A stretch of DNA of 64,000 nucleotides from UBA4951 sp963616935. Its GTDB lineage: Bacteria; Bacillota_I; Bacilli_A; RFN20; CAG-826. The stretch is taken from contig CAVEMS010000006.1 of the NCBI GenBank assembly GCA_963616935.1, forward strand, positions 1 through 64,000, read 5' to 3'. Shown in pieces: positions 16,432 through 26,011 of this stretch. The first letter of the stretch is position 1. Every line of letters begins with the position of its first letter. The notes below the pieces were generated by a model. The model made no database searches. It was not told the origin of the DNA and saw nothing but the letters and a program-made list of their open reading frames with translations. A program made the position numbers and the translations under genes.

Positions 16432-17004
16432 ATGTATTATTCATTTGAAGGAACCATCGTATACAACAATCAGAAAGACACCATAGCCATTGACCTTGGC
16501 TCGATAGCGTACGAGCTTTTAGTGGCTCGAACCGAGGATTTCAAAGAAGGGGAGAAAAAGAAAGTCTACGTCTATGAAGTCTATGGCGAAAACGACCATT
16601 ATCTCGTCGGTTTCCCATCTTTGCTAGAGAAAGAGGCCTTTTTATCCTTGACGGCCGTCAAAGGCATCGGCCCGAAAACGGCCCTTGGAGCGCTAGGCGC
16701 GACGAAGCCGGAGGATCTTTTCAAGGCCATCGCCGCCAGCAACACCGCATTCTTGAAGAAACTTCCGGGGATCGGCCCGAAAGCGGCCGCTCAGATAATC
16801 CTTGACTTGAAGGGTAAGCTCGAGGAGAGTTCCCTTCCGAATTCTTCCTCCAAGCGTTTCGATGAGGTGAGCGAAGTTTTGAAAAAGCTGGGATTCAAGA
16901 AGAAAGATATCGACGCCGTCTTGTCTTCACCCGATGTTCCCGAGCTTTCGAATGAAGAGCTTTTGCGTTGGGCTTTGAGGCGTTTGGGTTCGAAGGGGAA
17001 GTGA
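16432..17004 (+). CDS. ruvA: Holliday junction DNA helicase subunit RuvA
   Basis: 190-residue RuvA, which binds four-way junctions as a tetramer and loads RuvB. It has the N-terminal OB fold (1-65), the helix-hairpin-helix pair ('VKGIGPKTAL', 'LPGIGPKAAAQIILDLKGKL') and a C-terminal RuvB-contact domain (about 140-190). No Shine-Dalgarno sequence precedes the ATG; translation probably continues from the tiny upstream ORF. One base separates it from ruvB. Confidence 0.96.
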   Translation: MYYSFEGTIVYNNQKDTIAIDLGSIAYELLVARTEDFKEGEKKKVYVYEVYGENDHYLVGFPSLLEKEAFLSLTAVKGIGPKTALGALGATKPEDLFKAIAASNTAFLKKLPGIGPKAAAQIILDLKGKLEESSLPNSSSKRFDEVSEVLKKLGFKKKDIDAVLSSPDVPELSNEELLRWALRRLGSKGK

Positions 17005-17005
17005 C

Positions 17006-18013
17006 ATGAAAGAAAGACTTTTGGACGCCAGGCAGGAAAGCGAAGACGTAAGCGACGAGCTTTCTCTTAGGCCACAGCGCCTTAGCGAATACATCGGCCA
17101 AGAGCATTTGAAGAATAACCTCAAGGTTTTTATCGGTGCCGCCAAGAAAAGACACGAGCCTCTTGACCACGTCCTTTTATATGGCCCTCCAGGATTAGGA
17201 AAAACGACGATGGCATACGTCATCGCTAACGAAATGGGTGGATCGATAAAGACAATAAATGGGCCTTCCGTCGAAAGAACCGGCGATTTGGCGGCGATTC
17301 TTTCCGAACTTGAAGCAGGGGATATCCTTTTCATCGATGAAATCCATCGCCTTCCTAGGGCGGTCGAGGAAGTCCTTTACTCGGCGATGGAGGATTTCGA
17401 GTTATCGATCGTCATTAGCCGCGATGGCTCAAGCAAAACGATAAACATGCCTTTGCCTCCGTTTACGTTAGTGGGCGCGACGACGAGGGCCGGCGATCTT
17501 TCTAGCCCACTACGCGCTCGTTTTGGAATATCGGAGAAAATGAATTTCTACGATGTCTCGGACATCAAAGAAATCATTAAAAGGACGTCTAAGGTCCTTG
17601 ATATGCCAATCGACGATAAGGCGGCCGAATTGCTTTCCGAAAGAAGCCGTGGAACCCCACGTATCGCCAATCGCATATTCAAGAGGGTGCGCGATTTTGC
17701 TTCGTACGATAATCTAGATTTTATCGATGAAAAAGTCGCGAAGAACGCTTTGGAGGCGCTTAAGATCGACGCCTTGGGGTTAGATGAAGTGGACATTCGC
17801 TATCTCGAGACGATAATCAACAGATTCCATGGAGGACCAGTCGGACTCGAGTCAATCGCGAGCTCAATCGGCGAGGAACTCACCAACCTCGAAGACGTCT
17901 ATGAGCCGTATTTGCTCATGATCGGCATGATAAACCGCACCCCGAGAGGCAGGGTGGCGACTGAAAAGGCCTACAAACATTTGAAAATCGCCCATCAAGG
18001 TACGCTTTTCTGA
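17006..18013 (+). CDS. ruvB: Holliday junction ATP-dependent helicase RuvB
   Basis: 335-residue AAA+ motor for branch migration. Walker A 'GPPGLGKTT', Walker B 'ILFIDEIHR', sensor 'LVGATTRAGDLSSPLRARFG', and the C-terminal winged-helix domain with 'TPRGRVATEKAYKHL'. AAGGGGAAG precedes the ATG. No ruvC is nearby, as expected in Firmicutes, which use RecU. Confidence 0.97.
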   Translation: MKERLLDARQESEDVSDELSLRPQRLSEYIGQEHLKNNLKVFIGAAKKRHEPLDHVLLYGPPGLGKTTMAYVIANEMGGSIKTINGPSVERTGDLAAILSELEAGDILFIDEIHRLPRAVEEVLYSAMEDFELSIVISRDGSSKTINMPLPPFTLVGATTRAGDLSSPLRARFGISEKMNFYDVSDIKEIIKRTSKVLDMPIDDKAAELLSERSRGTPRIANRIFKRVRDFASYDNLDFIDEKVAKNALEALKIDALGLDEVDIRYLETIINRFHGGPVGLESIASSIGEELTNLEDVYEPYLLMIGMINRTPRGRVATEKAYKHLKIAHQGTLF

Positions 18014-18042
18014 TTTTTTCTTCTCGCTAAGCATATAAATGC

Positions 18043-18072
18043 TTGCCCCCGTGCGTGCACGTGCGTTAAACT
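18043..18072 (+). promoter_or_regulatory. Putative promoter of secDF
   Basis: TTGCCC (18043-18048), 18-base spacer, TAAACT (18067-18072). The spacer contains the perfect palindrome CGTGCACG, a possible operator. Confidence 0.4.
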
Positions 18073-18088
18073 TGTAACCGCTTGTAAT

Positions 18089-18120
18089 AGCGACTTTCGC
18101 TTTTTGTCGCTTGGAAGGAG
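18089..18120 (+). promoter_or_regulatory. Hairpin next to the secDF ribosome binding site
   Basis: AGCGAC (18089-18094) pairs with GTCGCT (18106-18111) over an 11-base loop. The ribosome binding site GGAAGGAG starts one base after the stem, so the fold could affect initiation. Confidence 0.35.
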
Positions 18121-18124
18121 TCTT

Positions 18125-20869
18125 ATGCGTCGTAAATTAGCTTATATTCTTCTAAATCTTGCCATCTTCGTCGGCGTTGGCGCGACGGTTGGCGAAATAA
18201 TGACCAAAATGGATACCGACGTCAGCTATGGCGCAGGTAAGGAATTGTATTTCCGTTTGAGCGAGAAAAATAGCACCCTAAACGGCATTTTCACCGACAA
18301 TTATCTTGGTAACAAGACGGAAAGGCGCAATTACGACACCATCGATGCCGTCGCCGAGGAAATGGAAGACCGCTTAGCCAATTGGGGCGTCAATAGCACG
18401 GTTTCCAAAGAAGGCTACGATTTGATCAAAGTCACTCTCCGCGTTGAGGGCGATAACGACACCGAATATAACTACATCCAGAATTACTTGGCTTTTAGCG
18501 GTGGCAATATCACCGTCGCCGCAGGCTCCACCGATGAGGACATCCAAAACGATGCCCCATCTGGCGAGAACTATTTGAATAACGCGATGTTCAAAGGACA
18601 AACCGCTTCGATCGAATACATCAACGATTCCGTCCCGGTCGTCACGATCCCCGTCAATTACGAGGGCAAAGACGGCGCCATGGGCGAACTTATCAACTAT
18701 TGCACGGAAAACACGAAAGAAGCCGATACCTCGGCCGGAACCGAGGCGAAGAGTTGCTATCTCGTCCTTTGGGCCAATTGGCAAGAGGGCGATAGCTACA
18801 AAGCCGCGACGAGTAACGACGAAGACATCAAAGATAGCAACATGGCTCGCCGCTTGATCTTTGGCGAAAACGCCTCCAACGCTTGGTACACCGATACATC
18901 GAACGAAGACAACAACTACAAGAAATTGCAATTGGTCCCGAATAGCGACGCCATAAAGGATGGCCAATACGACAGCTCGAAGAGCGGAGCCGCCTATAAA
19001 GCCGCTTTCTATTATATGAACCTCCTCAATGCGTCGAGTTATCAAGACGATTTCGATTGCGATGTCAATTTCATCTATTCGCATAGAAGCACCGTGACCG
19101 TCGATTCGCTTGTCACGGCTGGAGCGTGGCATCTATCGCCGAATTTCGGCCCGACGACGATCGCTCTTTTGTTCGGCTTCGTCATATTGGCTTTGGTTAG
19201 CGCCGCTTTCTATAGGATGGGCGCTCTAAGCGTAGTATCTAACGTCGCTTTGTCGATTTTTGGATCGTTTGCATTATTCGCGTACTTCAATGCTGCCTTC
19301 GGTATCGGTGCCGCCATTGGCTTCGCCCTCGGCGCATTGGTGACGGCGTTTGGCTCAATCTATTACTTCGCGAAATTCAAAGAGCAGCTATACGAAGGCC
19401 GCTCTCCGAAGAAAGCCCATCAGGAAGCGATCAAGAAGGCTTTGTGGCCAACAATCGATTCGGGCGTCGCAAGCATCATCATCGGTTTATGCGTCTATGG
19501 CTTCGTCCCTTCGACGATCGGCGCTTTGGGCTTGGCTCTCATTCTTTCCTCCTTCTTCGGAATGGTGGCCAATATCGTCTTGCTTCGCTTGCAAGGATAT
19601 TTGCTCTCGAGCGACAATCAAACGGAAAGCGACGTCGCCAATTTGTACGGAGTTGAGAAAGAACGCATTCCTGATTCGCTAAAAGAAGAAAAACAGACTT
19701 ATTTCGGGCCATACGCCAAAGTCAATTTCGCCAAGCATAAAGTCGTATTCGGCATCGTTGCGGGCGTTTTGTTGCTCGCTTCCATCGTTGGAGTCTCCGT
19801 TTGGAGTGGGCTTGGAGAAGCCTATAACTATTCCGGCGCCTATGATGACACGACTTCGATTTCGCTTGAATGCCGGGCTGGCGAAGGCGAAAATCCGAAA
19901 TTCTCGAAAACAGAAGACGTCGAAACCGATTTCTTAGCTAAGATCTCTTTGCAAAACGATACGGAAAAGACCTTCCGTGATTACGTCGTCGATAATGGAA
20001 TAAGCGTCGAAACGTCCCAAGTCTACGACACGACGAGCGGCGTGATGGAAACCGTTACCGTCTATAATTTCCATATTGAGCTTAACCGCTATTTCGAACC
20101 GGAAACCGTATACGATTTCGTGGTCGATGGCGTCTCTAAGAGTGACTTGCTAACGAATGTGGTATCGGAATTGGCCGAAGATAGCGCGATGACCGGCTCT
20201 GCTAATAACGTCAAAGTCCAAGCTGGCACGCCATCCTTAGGCACGATGTACCTTGCGCTCGGTGTTGCTTCTTTATCGACGATGGTCTATTTCTTCCTCC
20301 GCTATCGTCCTTCGAGGGCTTTGGCCGCTTCGATCATATCGACAGGATCCACAGTTCTCGTCGCCGGCTTCTTCGCTTTGACGAGAATCGCTGTTTCGCC
20401 ATTGGCCAACATTGCTTTGATCTCGATAATGGTTCTTTCAATCGTCATGTCCTCCTATATTCTTAACAAAGAGAAGGAAATCCGCAAAGAAAGCCGCGAA
20501 CACGAAAAGGATAGCGCCTCCTTCCGCGATGCTTGCTTGCTTCGTGCCAATAGCGAAAGCGCAGGCGATATGATCGTCTTCGCTTTGATCGCCTTCGGGG
20601 CGTTTGTCTCATTCCTTGGCTTTGCGCCTGTATCCTATTATCCGATATTCTTGGGCGTCCTCGTTGGAATACTCTTAGTCGGCATGCTGATTTTGACTTG
20701 TCTTTCGCCGCTATCGGTCGTCTTCTCTAAGTGGTTGCGCCTTGCGAAGTCCTCAATCGACGAAAGCCGCAAAAAGGTTGCTCAATCGAGGCCGAATGGC
20801 GGAAATACTCCATCGACCCGTCGTCGTGCTGAGCCAGAAGAGGCTATCTTCATCGGAATCAACGATTAA
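18125..20869 (+). CDS. secDF: Divergent SecDF fusion (protein export accessory membrane protein)
   Basis: 914-residue fused SecD-SecF homologue of the RND superfamily. One N-terminal membrane helix, a large external Asn/Asp-rich domain (about 35-345), five helices, a second external domain (about 565-705), and five more helices. SecDF normally uses the proton gradient to pull exported proteins. It is longer than Bacillus subtilis SecDF (about 740), mainly in the first external domain. The motif aligned with V-D-A-N near residue 410 reads V-T-A-F, and the SecF S-I-N-D-T motif near 770 reads S-I-V-M-S, so the proton-relay Asp residues seem absent. Start at 18125, with GGAAGGAG upstream; an in-frame TTG at 18104 precedes that site. 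Its stop overlaps the recJ start. Confidence 0.8.
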   Translation: MRRKLAYILLNLAIFVGVGATVGEIMTKMDTDVSYGAGKELYFRLSEKNSTLNGIFTDNYLGNKTERRNYDTIDAVAEEMEDRLANWGVNSTVSKEGYDLIKVTLRVEGDNDTEYNYIQNYLAFSGGNITVAAGSTDEDIQNDAPSGENYLNNAMFKGQTASIEYINDSVPVVTIPVNYEGKDGAMGELINYCTENTKEADTSAGTEAKSCYLVLWANWQEGDSYKAATSNDEDIKDSNMARRLIFGENASNAWYTDTSNEDNNYKKLQLVPNSDAIKDGQYDSSKSGAAYKAAFYYMNLLNASSYQDDFDCDVNFIYSHRSTVTVDSLVTAGAWHLSPNFGPTTIALLFGFVILALVSAAFYRMGALSVVSNVALSIFGSFALFAYFNAAFGIGAAIGFALGALVTAFGSIYYFAKFKEQLYEGRSPKKAHQEAIKKALWPTIDSGVASIIIGLCVYGFVPSTIGALGLALILSSFFGMVANIVLLRLQGYLLSSDNQTESDVANLYGVEKERIPDSLKEEKQTYFGPYAKVNFAKHKVVFGIVAGVLLLASIVGVSVWSGLGEAYNYSGAYDDTTSISLECRAGEGENPKFSKTEDVETDFLAKISLQNDTEKTFRDYVVDNGISVETSQVYDTTSGVMETVTVYNFHIELNRYFEPETVYDFVVDGVSKSDLLTNVVSELAEDSAMTGSANNVKVQAGTPSLGTMYLALGVASLSTMVYFFLRYRPSRALAASIISTGSTVLVAGFFALTRIAVSPLANIALISIMVLSIVMSSYILNKEKEIRKESREHEKDSASFRDACLLRANSESAGDMIVFALIAFGAFVSFLGFAPVSYYPIFLGVLVGILLVGMLILTCLSPLSVVFSKWLRLAKSSIDESRKKVAQSRPNGGNTPSTRRRAEPEEAIFIGIND

Positions 20870-22410
20870 TGTCCATCCTCGAACGGTTCTGCGAATATTT
20901 CTCGATCGATGAGGAGGGTTATAAGAAACTTATAGCCCCCCTTTCTTTTTCTTCCATCCCAACGATCGAAAAAGATCCGATGGTTATAAAGACGATCGAT
21001 AGGCTAAAAGAGGCGAAGGAAAAGCACGAAAAGGTTTTGATTTACGGCGATTATGATTGTGATGGCGTCATGAGTACCTCGATTCTTCTTAGGGCGCTTC
21101 GCGAATTCGGAGTCATCGCCGAAGGGTATCTGCCATCCAGATACCTCGATGGATACGGGATAAATGAGGCCAATGTCGAGAAGATAGCGGCCAAAGGCTA
21201 TGACATCATCTTCACGACCGATAACGGCGTCACGGCGCATGGTGCATTAAAGAAAGCAAAAGAGAAGGGAATTGCAACCATCGTTTTGGATCACCACGAA
21301 TTCGATGAGACTGAACCGGAAACTGATTATCTGCTTCACCCAAATAGGCTCGCTTATGCAAATGTTCCCATAAGCGCCGGTTTTCTGGCATTTTTGTTTA
21401 GCCATTCTTTATTGAATCGCATCGATCCTTATTTGCTCACGCTTGGAGCCACGAGCACCTTGAGCGATTCGATGCCTTTGCGTGATGAGAATAGGGCAAT
21501 CGTCCGTTTGGCCATCGATATCCTAAACGAAAAGAAATATCCTGAATTCACTCTTTTGACGGATGCCACCGAGTTTGATGAGACAACGCTCCAATATGAC
21601 GTGATACCCAAGATAAACGCGGTCGGAAGACTTGAGAAAGAACATCAAATTAACCGCCTTTTGCCGTATTTTTCGCGTTCTTCGATGAAAATGGAGGCAA
21701 TCGCGAATTACCTCAATCAGACGAATGATAAAAGGAAAGGGATGACTAAGGATATAGTTTCCTCGTTGTCCATTGACGAAAATGAGCCGGCGTTATCGCT
21801 ATCTCTTGACGTTCCAGAAGGGATGAACGGCCTTCTTTCCTCGCGGCTCCTTAGCCTTTATCAAAGACCGGTCGCCGTATTTAGCCAAAAGGAAAGCGAC
21901 AAAGAATGTTTGGTGGGCTCTATTCGAAGCGTGCCCGGTTTCGATATCGGCGATGCCTTATCGAAGATGAACATCGATTTCGTGGCACACGGCGGTCACG
22001 CTTTGGCTGGCGGATGCACGATAAAGAAAGAAGATTTCGCGCATTTCAAGAAAGATTTCTCCTTTTTCGCTTTGAAAGCGAAGCTCTCTAAGTCGGCTGA
22101 GAAAACTATCCTTTTGGAAAGAAGCGAAGCCAATATCGATACTTATAAGATTTACCGCTCTTTCGCGCCCTATGGCGAAGGTTGGAAAGCGCCAAAATTC
22201 TTTTTGAAGGGCTTAGACCCGAATGCTTTCACGTTCATGAAAGACGGCAAATATCTAAACTCGCAATACGGCGCTTGCCGCTTATTGTCTTTTTCTTTAG
22301 GAAAAGAGTCTTTCGATTACGATAAAAACGTCGATTTGGTCGGCTCCATCAGAGAACATGATTTCAAAGGGAGAAAGAATCTGGAAATACTCGTTGAGAA
22401 AGCGCTTTAA
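20869..22410 (+). CDS. recJ: Single-stranded-DNA-specific exonuclease RecJ
   Basis: 513-residue DHH-family 5'-3' exonuclease for recombination and mismatch repair. Metal ligands are visible in 'YGDYDCDGVMS' near residue 60, 'TDNGV', and the DHH motif 'VLDHHEFDE' near residue 142; the DHHA1 part carries 'HGGHALAGGC' near residue 375. It keeps the RecJ core but lacks the long C-terminal extension of Bacillus RecJ (about 790 residues). Start overlaps the secDF stop (TAATG), so expression is coupled. Following secDF is the Bacillus arrangement. Confidence 0.93.
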   Translation: MSILERFCEYFSIDEEGYKKLIAPLSFSSIPTIEKDPMVIKTIDRLKEAKEKHEKVLIYGDYDCDGVMSTSILLRALREFGVIAEGYLPSRYLDGYGINEANVEKIAAKGYDIIFTTDNGVTAHGALKKAKEKGIATIVLDHHEFDETEPETDYLLHPNRLAYANVPISAGFLAFLFSHSLLNRIDPYLLTLGATSTLSDSMPLRDENRAIVRLAIDILNEKKYPEFTLLTDATEFDETTLQYDVIPKINAVGRLEKEHQINRLLPYFSRSSMKMEAIANYLNQTNDKRKGMTKDIVSSLSIDENEPALSLSLDVPEGMNGLLSSRLLSLYQRPVAVFSQKESDKECLVGSIRSVPGFDIGDALSKMNIDFVAHGGHALAGGCTIKKEDFAHFKKDFSFFALKAKLSKSAEKTILLERSEANIDTYKIYRSFAPYGEGWKAPKFFLKGLDPNAFTFMKDGKYLNSQYGACRLLSFSLGKESFDYDKNVDLVGSIREHDFKGRKNLEILVEKAL

Positions 22411-22436
22411 AAAGAACAATAGAGCGCTTGGTGGGA

Positions 22437-22447
22437 TATAATAATAT
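22437..22447 (+). promoter_or_regulatory. -10 region of relA
   Basis: TATAAT (22437-22442) and overlapping TAATAT (22442-22447) lie 11 and 6 bases before the relA ATG. No ribosome binding site; the mRNA would be leaderless or have a leader of a few bases. Confidence 0.45.
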
Positions 22448-22453
22448 AGGTAT

Positions 22454-24676
22454 ATGGAAGAGAAGAAAGAAAGCCTGCCATGGAATGGTGGCTATCCAAT
22501 GCATAGCTTCGAGGATTTACGCGAGCTTTACTGCACTTATATAAAGAATCCCAAAGACCGCCAAATGGTCGAAGACGCATTTCATTTGGCTGAGAAGAAA
22601 CATGCCGGCGTCCTTAGGAAAAGCGGTGAGCCCTATATTCACCATCCGATAGAGGTAGCTTATATTTTGGCCGAGATACAGTGCGGGCCGGAGACTTTGG
22701 CGGCAGGCTTACTTCACGACACCGTCGAAGACACGGATTTGACCATTCAAGACGTCGAGAATCAATTCGGCAAAGACGTCGGGATGATCGTCGATTCTTT
22801 GACGAAGATCCAAAGGATGAAGCTTTCCCACCGAACCGAAAGCGATTTCGAGGCCGAGGATCACAGAAAGATATTCTTAGGGATGGCGCGCGATATCCGC
22901 GTCATCATGGTCAAACTTGCCGACCGTTTGCATAACCTAAGGACTTTGGCGGCTCTTTCTCCGGAAAGGCAAAAGGCCTTATCGAAGGAGACGTTAGAGG
23001 TTTTCACGCCAATCGCCCATCGACTCGGTATTTATCGCTTCCAAAGCGAGATGGAAGACCTTTCCTTGAAATACCTCGAACCGGAGAAATATCGTGAGAT
23101 CCTCTCTTTGATGAATGCCAGAGAGGAAAATAGGCAAGGATCTTTGAACGCTTTGAAGAAGCGCATCGCGGATATCCTTTTCGAGCACCAGATCCCATTC
23201 AAAATGGAATCGCGCGTGAAAAGCATCTATAGCATTTACCGCAAAATGTATCTGAAACATTACAATTTTGACGAAATATACGATGTTTTGGCGGTTAGAG
23301 TCATCACGGAGACCGTCATTAACTGCTACGAGATATTGGGTATAATCCACGCCACATATAAGCCCGTTCCTGGGCGTTTCAAGGATTACATCGCCATGCC
23401 TAAGCCGAATATGTACCAATCGCTTCATACGACGATCGTTTCGGGTGATGGCAATATCTACGAAGTCCAAATCCGTACCAAAGACATGGATAACGTCGCC
23501 GAAAGCGGCATCGCCGCCCATTGGCGATACAAGGAAGGCGAGAACTATAACGCCAAAGAGGAGCAGCGCGACATCGAAGAGAAACTCCATTGGTTCCGCG
23601 ATTTCGTCAGCATGTCGGGAGACAACGAAAACGATGACGCCAAAAGCTACATGGCTGCACTTGAACAGGACGTTTTCAACGCCAACGTCTATGTCTTCAC
23701 CCCATTAGGAAAGGTTATTGATCTCCCAAGTGGCGCCACGACACTTGATTTTGCTTACAAAATCCATACAAAAGTCGGAGAAAGCGCGGTCGGCGCCATC
23801 GTCAACGGCGCTTTAGTGCCTCTAAGCACGGTTTTGAAGACGGGCGACGTTTGCGAGATAAGGACTTCGAAAAATTCTTCCGGTCCCAACGATTCTTGGC
23901 TCGACATCGCCAAAACCGCGAGTGCGAAAGCAAGGATAAAGAAAGCTCTTCAAAAGAAGAACGTATTCATAAGGGAAGACACCATCGCCAAAGGGAAACA
24001 GAGCCTTCTTGATGCTTTCGAAGCACAGGGAATGGGCGTTGGCGAAATGGAAAAATACGTCAATGATCCAAAGGTGTTAGAGGAATTCAACGCTCCGGAT
24101 TTGGATACGTTCTATGAATCGATAGTGAGCAAAAACCCGACCCCATTGGCCGTTCTTGATTTCTTAGGGTTAAGAAAAAAGCAAAGCGGGCCGCTTATTT
24201 ATGAGCAAAGGCGGAACGTCAGGCACGAATCGAAGGATCCGATTGTGGTGGAAGGCGTCGATAATGTGGCCACTTCGCTTGCCAAATGCTGCTCTCCTAT
24301 ACCAGGCGATGATATCGTTGGCTATGTAAGCAAAGGGAAAGGCATCATCGTTCATCGCAAGAATTGCCCGAATATTGAAGCCAACCAAAAGAGGCTCATT
24401 CCGGTTTCTTGGAATCCGGATTTAGGTGTCAGTACCTATCCCGTCTCGATTTCCGTTTACGCCAACGACCGTCCGAACCTATTGGCCGATTTGCTTAATA
24501 GGCTCACTTCCAAAGGCGTTTCCGTGACCGATTTGAAGTGCCACCTCGTGGAAGCCTCGATGAATGACGTCGTTAACTTGACGATTTATGTCTCTGACGC
24601 TAAGACGTTAGATGATGTATTTACTGAGTTACATCAGGTCAAAGGCGTTTACAATGTATTGCGTTTAACTCATTAA
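22454..24676 (+). CDS. rel: Bifunctional (p)ppGpp synthetase/hydrolase Rel
   Basis: 740-residue long RSH enzyme making and degrading the alarmone (p)ppGpp. HD hydrolase domain (about 45-200) with 'HHPIEVA', 'LLHDTVEDT' and 'LADRLHNLRT'. Synthetase domain (about 240-350) with 'GRFKDYIAMPKPNMYQSLHT'; the R-F-K-D form is that of bifunctional Rel rather than synthetase-only RelA. TGS domain about 395-455, zinc-finger/helical region with 'KCCSPIPGD' near 615, C-terminal ACT domain. All catalytic residues look intact. Followed by hisS as in Bacillus, but the usual dtd gene is absent. Confidence 0.96.
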   Translation: MEEKKESLPWNGGYPMHSFEDLRELYCTYIKNPKDRQMVEDAFHLAEKKHAGVLRKSGEPYIHHPIEVAYILAEIQCGPETLAAGLLHDTVEDTDLTIQDVENQFGKDVGMIVDSLTKIQRMKLSHRTESDFEAEDHRKIFLGMARDIRVIMVKLADRLHNLRTLAALSPERQKALSKETLEVFTPIAHRLGIYRFQSEMEDLSLKYLEPEKYREILSLMNAREENRQGSLNALKKRIADILFEHQIPFKMESRVKSIYSIYRKMYLKHYNFDEIYDVLAVRVITETVINCYEILGIIHATYKPVPGRFKDYIAMPKPNMYQSLHTTIVSGDGNIYEVQIRTKDMDNVAESGIAAHWRYKEGENYNAKEEQRDIEEKLHWFRDFVSMSGDNENDDAKSYMAALEQDVFNANVYVFTPLGKVIDLPSGATTLDFAYKIHTKVGESAVGAIVNGALVPLSTVLKTGDVCEIRTSKNSSGPNDSWLDIAKTASAKARIKKALQKKNVFIREDTIAKGKQSLLDAFEAQGMGVGEMEKYVNDPKVLEEFNAPDLDTFYESIVSKNPTPLAVLDFLGLRKKQSGPLIYEQRRNVRHESKDPIVVEGVDNVATSLAKCCSPIPGDDIVGYVSKGKGIIVHRKNCPNIEANQKRLIPVSWNPDLGVSTYPVSISVYANDRPNLLADLLNRLTSKGVSVTDLKCHLVEASMNDVVNLTIYVSDAKTLDDVFTELHQVKGVYNVLRLTH

Positions 24677-24688
24677 AAGGAGAAAAAT

Positions 24689-25999
24689 ATGATTCAACCG
24701 GTAAAAGGAACACACGATCTGTACGGACAAGACGCCAATGCCCTTCGTTATGTGGAAGGGATACTTCTTGGCGTGGCCGAACTATACGGCTATAAGGAGA
24801 TAATACTTCCCGCTTTCGAATACACGGAAGTGTTTAGTAGAGGCACTGGCGAAGGAAGCGACGTCGTCCGCAAAGAGATGTACACTTTCTTGGATAAAGG
24901 GAACCGCTCATTGACGCTCAGACCGGAATTCACGGCTGGCGTCGCGCGTTCCGTCATCTCCAATCGTCTTTACATTAACGAAGACCTTCCTTTGAAGGTT
25001 TATTACCATGGCCCGCTTTTCCGCTACGAAAGGCCACAACTCGGCCGATATAGGCAATTTAACCAATTCGGCGTCGAGGCGATAGGCGAGGATTCGGCGC
25101 GCTTGGATGCCGAGACTATCATGGTGGCGGTGCAAGCTTTGGCGTTGTTAGGTTTCAAAGACGTCACCTTGAAGATAAATTCCCTTGGTGACGAGGAATC
25201 GAGAAGCGCATATCGCCAAGCGCTTTGCGAATATTTCTCAGCTCATATTGACCAGATGTGCGACGATTGCAAAGAAAGGCTCAAGCTCAATCCGCTAAGA
25301 ATACTCGATTGCAAAGTCGAAAGCGACCAGGAGATAGCCAAAGGCGCTCCAAAGATATCTGATTATCTAAGCGAAGCCAGCGAGAAGCGATTCTACGAGA
25401 CTTTGTCGATACTTAACGACATGGGTGTCAAATACGAGAAAGACGATAGCCTCGTCCGTGGCCTCGATTACTATAGTGAGGTCGTCTTCGAAGTCCACGC
25501 CAAAGCGCCAAGCGGCCTTGATTATGGCGCTCTTCTTGGCGGAGGACATTACGCTTCGTTGCTTAAGGACCTTGGCGGCCCGGATTTGCCGGGCGTTGGG
25601 TTCGCGATGGGCGTCGAACGCCTTTGCGCCGTGCTTAAAGAAGAAGGAATGCTCGATGATATCGATGACGGAATCGATATATACGTCATGCCGATCGGCA
25701 AGGAAAACGTCGAGAATGCCGATCGTTTGGCGCAAGAATGCCGCATGTATGGCTATAAGACCGAAGTGCCGTTTGGCTCATTGAAGTTCTCATCTTTGTT
25801 TAAGAAGGCCGAGAAAAGGAAGGCGAAGTTCGCTTTGATCGTTGGTAGCGATGAGCTTTCCAAAGGAGTCGCCCAACTAAAGGATCTCAAAGAGAAGACG
25901 CAAAAGGAAATATCGCTTGTTTCTTTGGAAGAAGAGCTCGAAAAGGCCTTTGAGGTCTATAATGACGATTGCGATTGCGGAGAGCATCATCACGAATAG
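24689..25999 (+). CDS. hisS: Histidyl-tRNA synthetase
   Basis: 436-residue class II synthetase. Motif 1 near residue 45, motif 2 with 'FRYERPQLGRYRQFNQFGVE' near 115, the histidine motifs 'LVRGLDYYSEVVFEV' near 258 and 'GGGHYASLL', motif 3 'GVGFAMGVERL', and an anticodon-binding domain (about 330-425). It has an added acidic/His tail ('DCDCGEHHHE') beyond the usual end; Cys and His there could bind metal. AAGGAG precedes the ATG, and aspS follows after 12 bases. Confidence 0.96.
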   Translation: MIQPVKGTHDLYGQDANALRYVEGILLGVAELYGYKEIILPAFEYTEVFSRGTGEGSDVVRKEMYTFLDKGNRSLTLRPEFTAGVARSVISNRLYINEDLPLKVYYHGPLFRYERPQLGRYRQFNQFGVEAIGEDSARLDAETIMVAVQALALLGFKDVTLKINSLGDEESRSAYRQALCEYFSAHIDQMCDDCKERLKLNPLRILDCKVESDQEIAKGAPKISDYLSEASEKRFYETLSILNDMGVKYEKDDSLVRGLDYYSEVVFEVHAKAPSGLDYGALLGGGHYASLLKDLGGPDLPGVGFAMGVERLCAVLKEEGMLDDIDDGIDIYVMPIGKENVENADRLAQECRMYGYKTEVPFGSLKFSSLFKKAEKRKAKFALIVGSDELSKGVAQLKDLKEKTQKEISLVSLEEELEKAFEVYNDDCDCGEHHHE

Positions 26000-26011
26000 A
26001 GAGGTAATAGT

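Noticed and set aside
18374..19132. Long minus-strand ORF (252 residues) inside secDF
   Set aside because: It mirrors the secDF codon pattern, is rich in Val/Ile/Asp/Arg as expected of a shadow frame, and has no start signal.
22994..23590. Minus-strand ORF of 198 residues inside rel
   Set aside because: Shadow of the rel synthetase region, with no promoter or ribosome binding site.
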